Part shown: positions 5,890 to 7,079 of the stretch, piece by piece
Layout: every line of letters starts with the position of its first letter
How positions within the stretch are numbered: the stretch's first letter is position 1
Origin: Allobrachymonas sp.
GTDB lineage: Bacteria > Pseudomonadota > Gammaproteobacteria > Burkholderiales > Burkholderiaceae_C
Reading direction: 5' to 3'
DNA: 7,079 bases
Assembly (NCBI GenBank): GCA_017996515.1
Contig: JAGOGU010000074.1
Span: 1 to 7,079, forward strand
The notes under the pieces: generated by a model
Seen by the model: only the letters and a program-made list of their open reading frames with translations
What the model was told of the DNA's origin: nothing
Database searches by the model: none
Translations under genes and position numbers: made by a program

Positions 5890-7079
5890 TCAACTCATAC
5901 CTAGCGCCGTTACACCGGCCATGCTGCGGTTTACGGCTGGTCGGATTTCCCGCGCGATGCCGTTTGCATCTGTGGCTGCGGTGTGAATGGTGATACCACC
6001 GTTAATTTGCACTTCACTGCGGCTGCCAGAATTCACACCCATAACCTGCGCCCGCAGCTGTCTAAGCATTTCAGCAGATTGCGAAACGCTTACGCTTGCT
6101 TTGTTTACACCATCGCCAGAGTAATAACTCTTTCCTGTGCGCGGGTCAGCAAAACTGGCCCATTCCTGCGACACGGCCAGCATAGCGCCGTGAAGATCGT
6201 CGCTCTTGCCGTGAATGTAGTTCCATGCAGCTTTTCGCTTGTGCTTGAGCAGGTACTCGACAAAGATGCGGTCTTGCATACTCTTGTCGAACATCTCATT
6301 TCCAGACAGACCAAGCGTTTTAGCAGCATCTCGCATCGTTGATCCGATGATTTGATAACGCCCAGCCGCATTGAAGTCGCCGCGCGCCTGCGCGGCCATT
6401 ACCTGTGCAACCGTCATGCCCTCAAGATTCACCCGAGCAGCTTTGTAGCCGTGGCGCTTGCCGGTATTGACAACGCCATAGTCGCCCTCGGCCTTTTTCA
6501 TAATCTGTCCAAAGGCACTATTCACAATCGCGCCGGTTAATGTGCCAGCGCTATACGCAACACCGCCAGCAATGCCCCCGTCGGCAGGCTGTGACATGCC
6601 GTTATACCCGGCTTCGAAAGCTGCGCTCATCTTGGCAATGCCTTGTTCTATCTTTTTCAGATAACCGGTCTGCTCGTTGCCGGTTTGCGCTGCTGCTTTG
6701 TTGCCTTTTTTGGCTTCTTCAAGCTGGCTGTTAGCCGTTGCCGCTTGCGTTTTGCCGGTTTTTTGGATGGCTTCAAGTTCCGGGTAAGGCAGCACCCACC
6801 CCTTGGCCTTGGCTTCGGCGTTCGCCGCCTCTTGGGCCTCGCGGTTACCCAAGTTGCCCATAACACGTGCGCCTGCGCGGCCAATCCAATCACCAGCCGA
6901 CGTACCGTCAATCAAATGATCGTTTATGAGAGTGCCAATACCCCACCCGGCAGCCCCTGCCGCGCCAACAGCGCCCAGCTTGGCAAGACCGGCAAGCCCC
7001 AAGCCACCGCCAGCGCCGCCTAGAAGCTTCATGAGCATGGGCAAGCCCGTCATGGACAATATGCCGCCCAGCACGCCTT
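5890..7079 (-). CDS. Tape-measure protein, C-terminal part with lysozyme-like domain (5' end off the window)
   Basis: At least 394 residues of a tape-measure protein are present; the frame continues beyond the window, so the GTG at 7074 is internal and the true start is upstream. (Residues are counted from 7074.) Residues 1-50 are a Gly/Ala/Leu hydrophobic stretch, as in the membrane-active part of tape measures. Residues 78-158 are helical and rich in Ala, Lys and Gln. Residues about 190-345 form a lysozyme-like muralytic domain: AEGDYGVVNTG (195-205) with Glu196 the candidate catalytic acid, then MTVAQVMAAQ, AAGRYQIIGSTM (236-247), MFDKSMQDRIF (261-271) and a helical end. The last 40 residues (GGITIHTAATDANGIAREI) are a common tape-measure terminus. 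The role is to set tail length, with local peptidoglycan cleavage during DNA entry. It is followed four bases later by the Dit-like gene. Confidence 0.85.
   Translation of the reverse strand, partial: GVLGGILSMTGLPMLMKLLGGAGGGLGLAGLAKLGAVGAAGAAGWGIGTLINDHLIDGTSAGDWIGRAGARVMGNLGNREAQEAANAEAKAKGWVLPYPELEAIQKTGKTQAATANSQLEEAKKGNKAAAQTGNEQTGYLKKIEQGIAKMSAAFEAGYNGMSQPADGGIAGGVAYSAGTLTGAIVNSAFGQIMKKAEGDYGVVNTGKRHGYKAARVNLEGMTVAQVMAAQARGDFNAAGRYQIIGSTMRDAAKTLGLSGNEMFDKSMQDRIFVEYLLKHKRKAAWNYIHGKSDDLHGAMLAVSQEWASFADPRTGKSYYSGDGVNKASVSVSQSAEMLRQLRAQVMGVNSGSRSEVQINGGITIHTAATDANGIAREIRPAVNRSMAGVTALGMS

Overview
The window is part of the tail-assembly region of a contractile-tailed (myovirus-type) phage, carried either as a prophage or as a phage-derived tail element. 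All credible genes lie on the minus strand, so transcription runs from position 7079 towards 1. No host housekeeping gene, integrase, tRNA or attachment site is visible. The order is typical of proteobacterial myophages: tape measure, Dit-like protein, plug, hub, spike, gp46/gp25-like wedge, baseplate J, DUF2612 (Mu gp48/tail protein I-like) and tail fibre. One gene carries a Gram-negative-type signal peptide. Family resemblance points to a proteobacterial host. One exact 10-base match to the Neisseriaceae DNA-uptake core and one near match to a variant hint at that family, but only weakly.

Layout in transcription order. Positions 7079-5890 hold the C-terminal part of the tape-measure protein, with an embedded lysozyme-like domain. 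Positions 5885-5226 encode a Dit-like baseplate/tail-tip protein and 5226-4924 a small Pam3 gp18-type baseplate plug. The hub is at 4931-4038. The gpV/gp138-like spike, with a GTG start and a C-terminal His-x-His tip motif, is at 4048-3416. A small exported four-cysteine protein of unknown function follows at 3369-2956. Then come the gp46/gp25-like wedge (2903-2547), baseplate J (2550-1342), the DUF2612 protein (1340-681), and from 667 the N-terminal 222 residues of a tail fibre that runs off the window.

The structural genes are packed with overlaps or gaps of at most 13 bases, which suggests one translationally coupled operon. The exception is the exported-protein gene. It has 46 bases in front of it, containing a perfect TATAAT hexamer and its own ribosome-binding site. 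It has 52 bases behind it, containing a strong intrinsic terminator. That is the layout of a moron, an independently expressed cargo gene inserted in a phage structural operon, here between spike and wedge. The terminator ends only 10 bases before the wedge start codon, which raises the question of how the second half of the baseplate operon is expressed. No premature stops or frameshifts were seen, so the cluster looks functional. There is no gene-free stretch longer than 52 bases.
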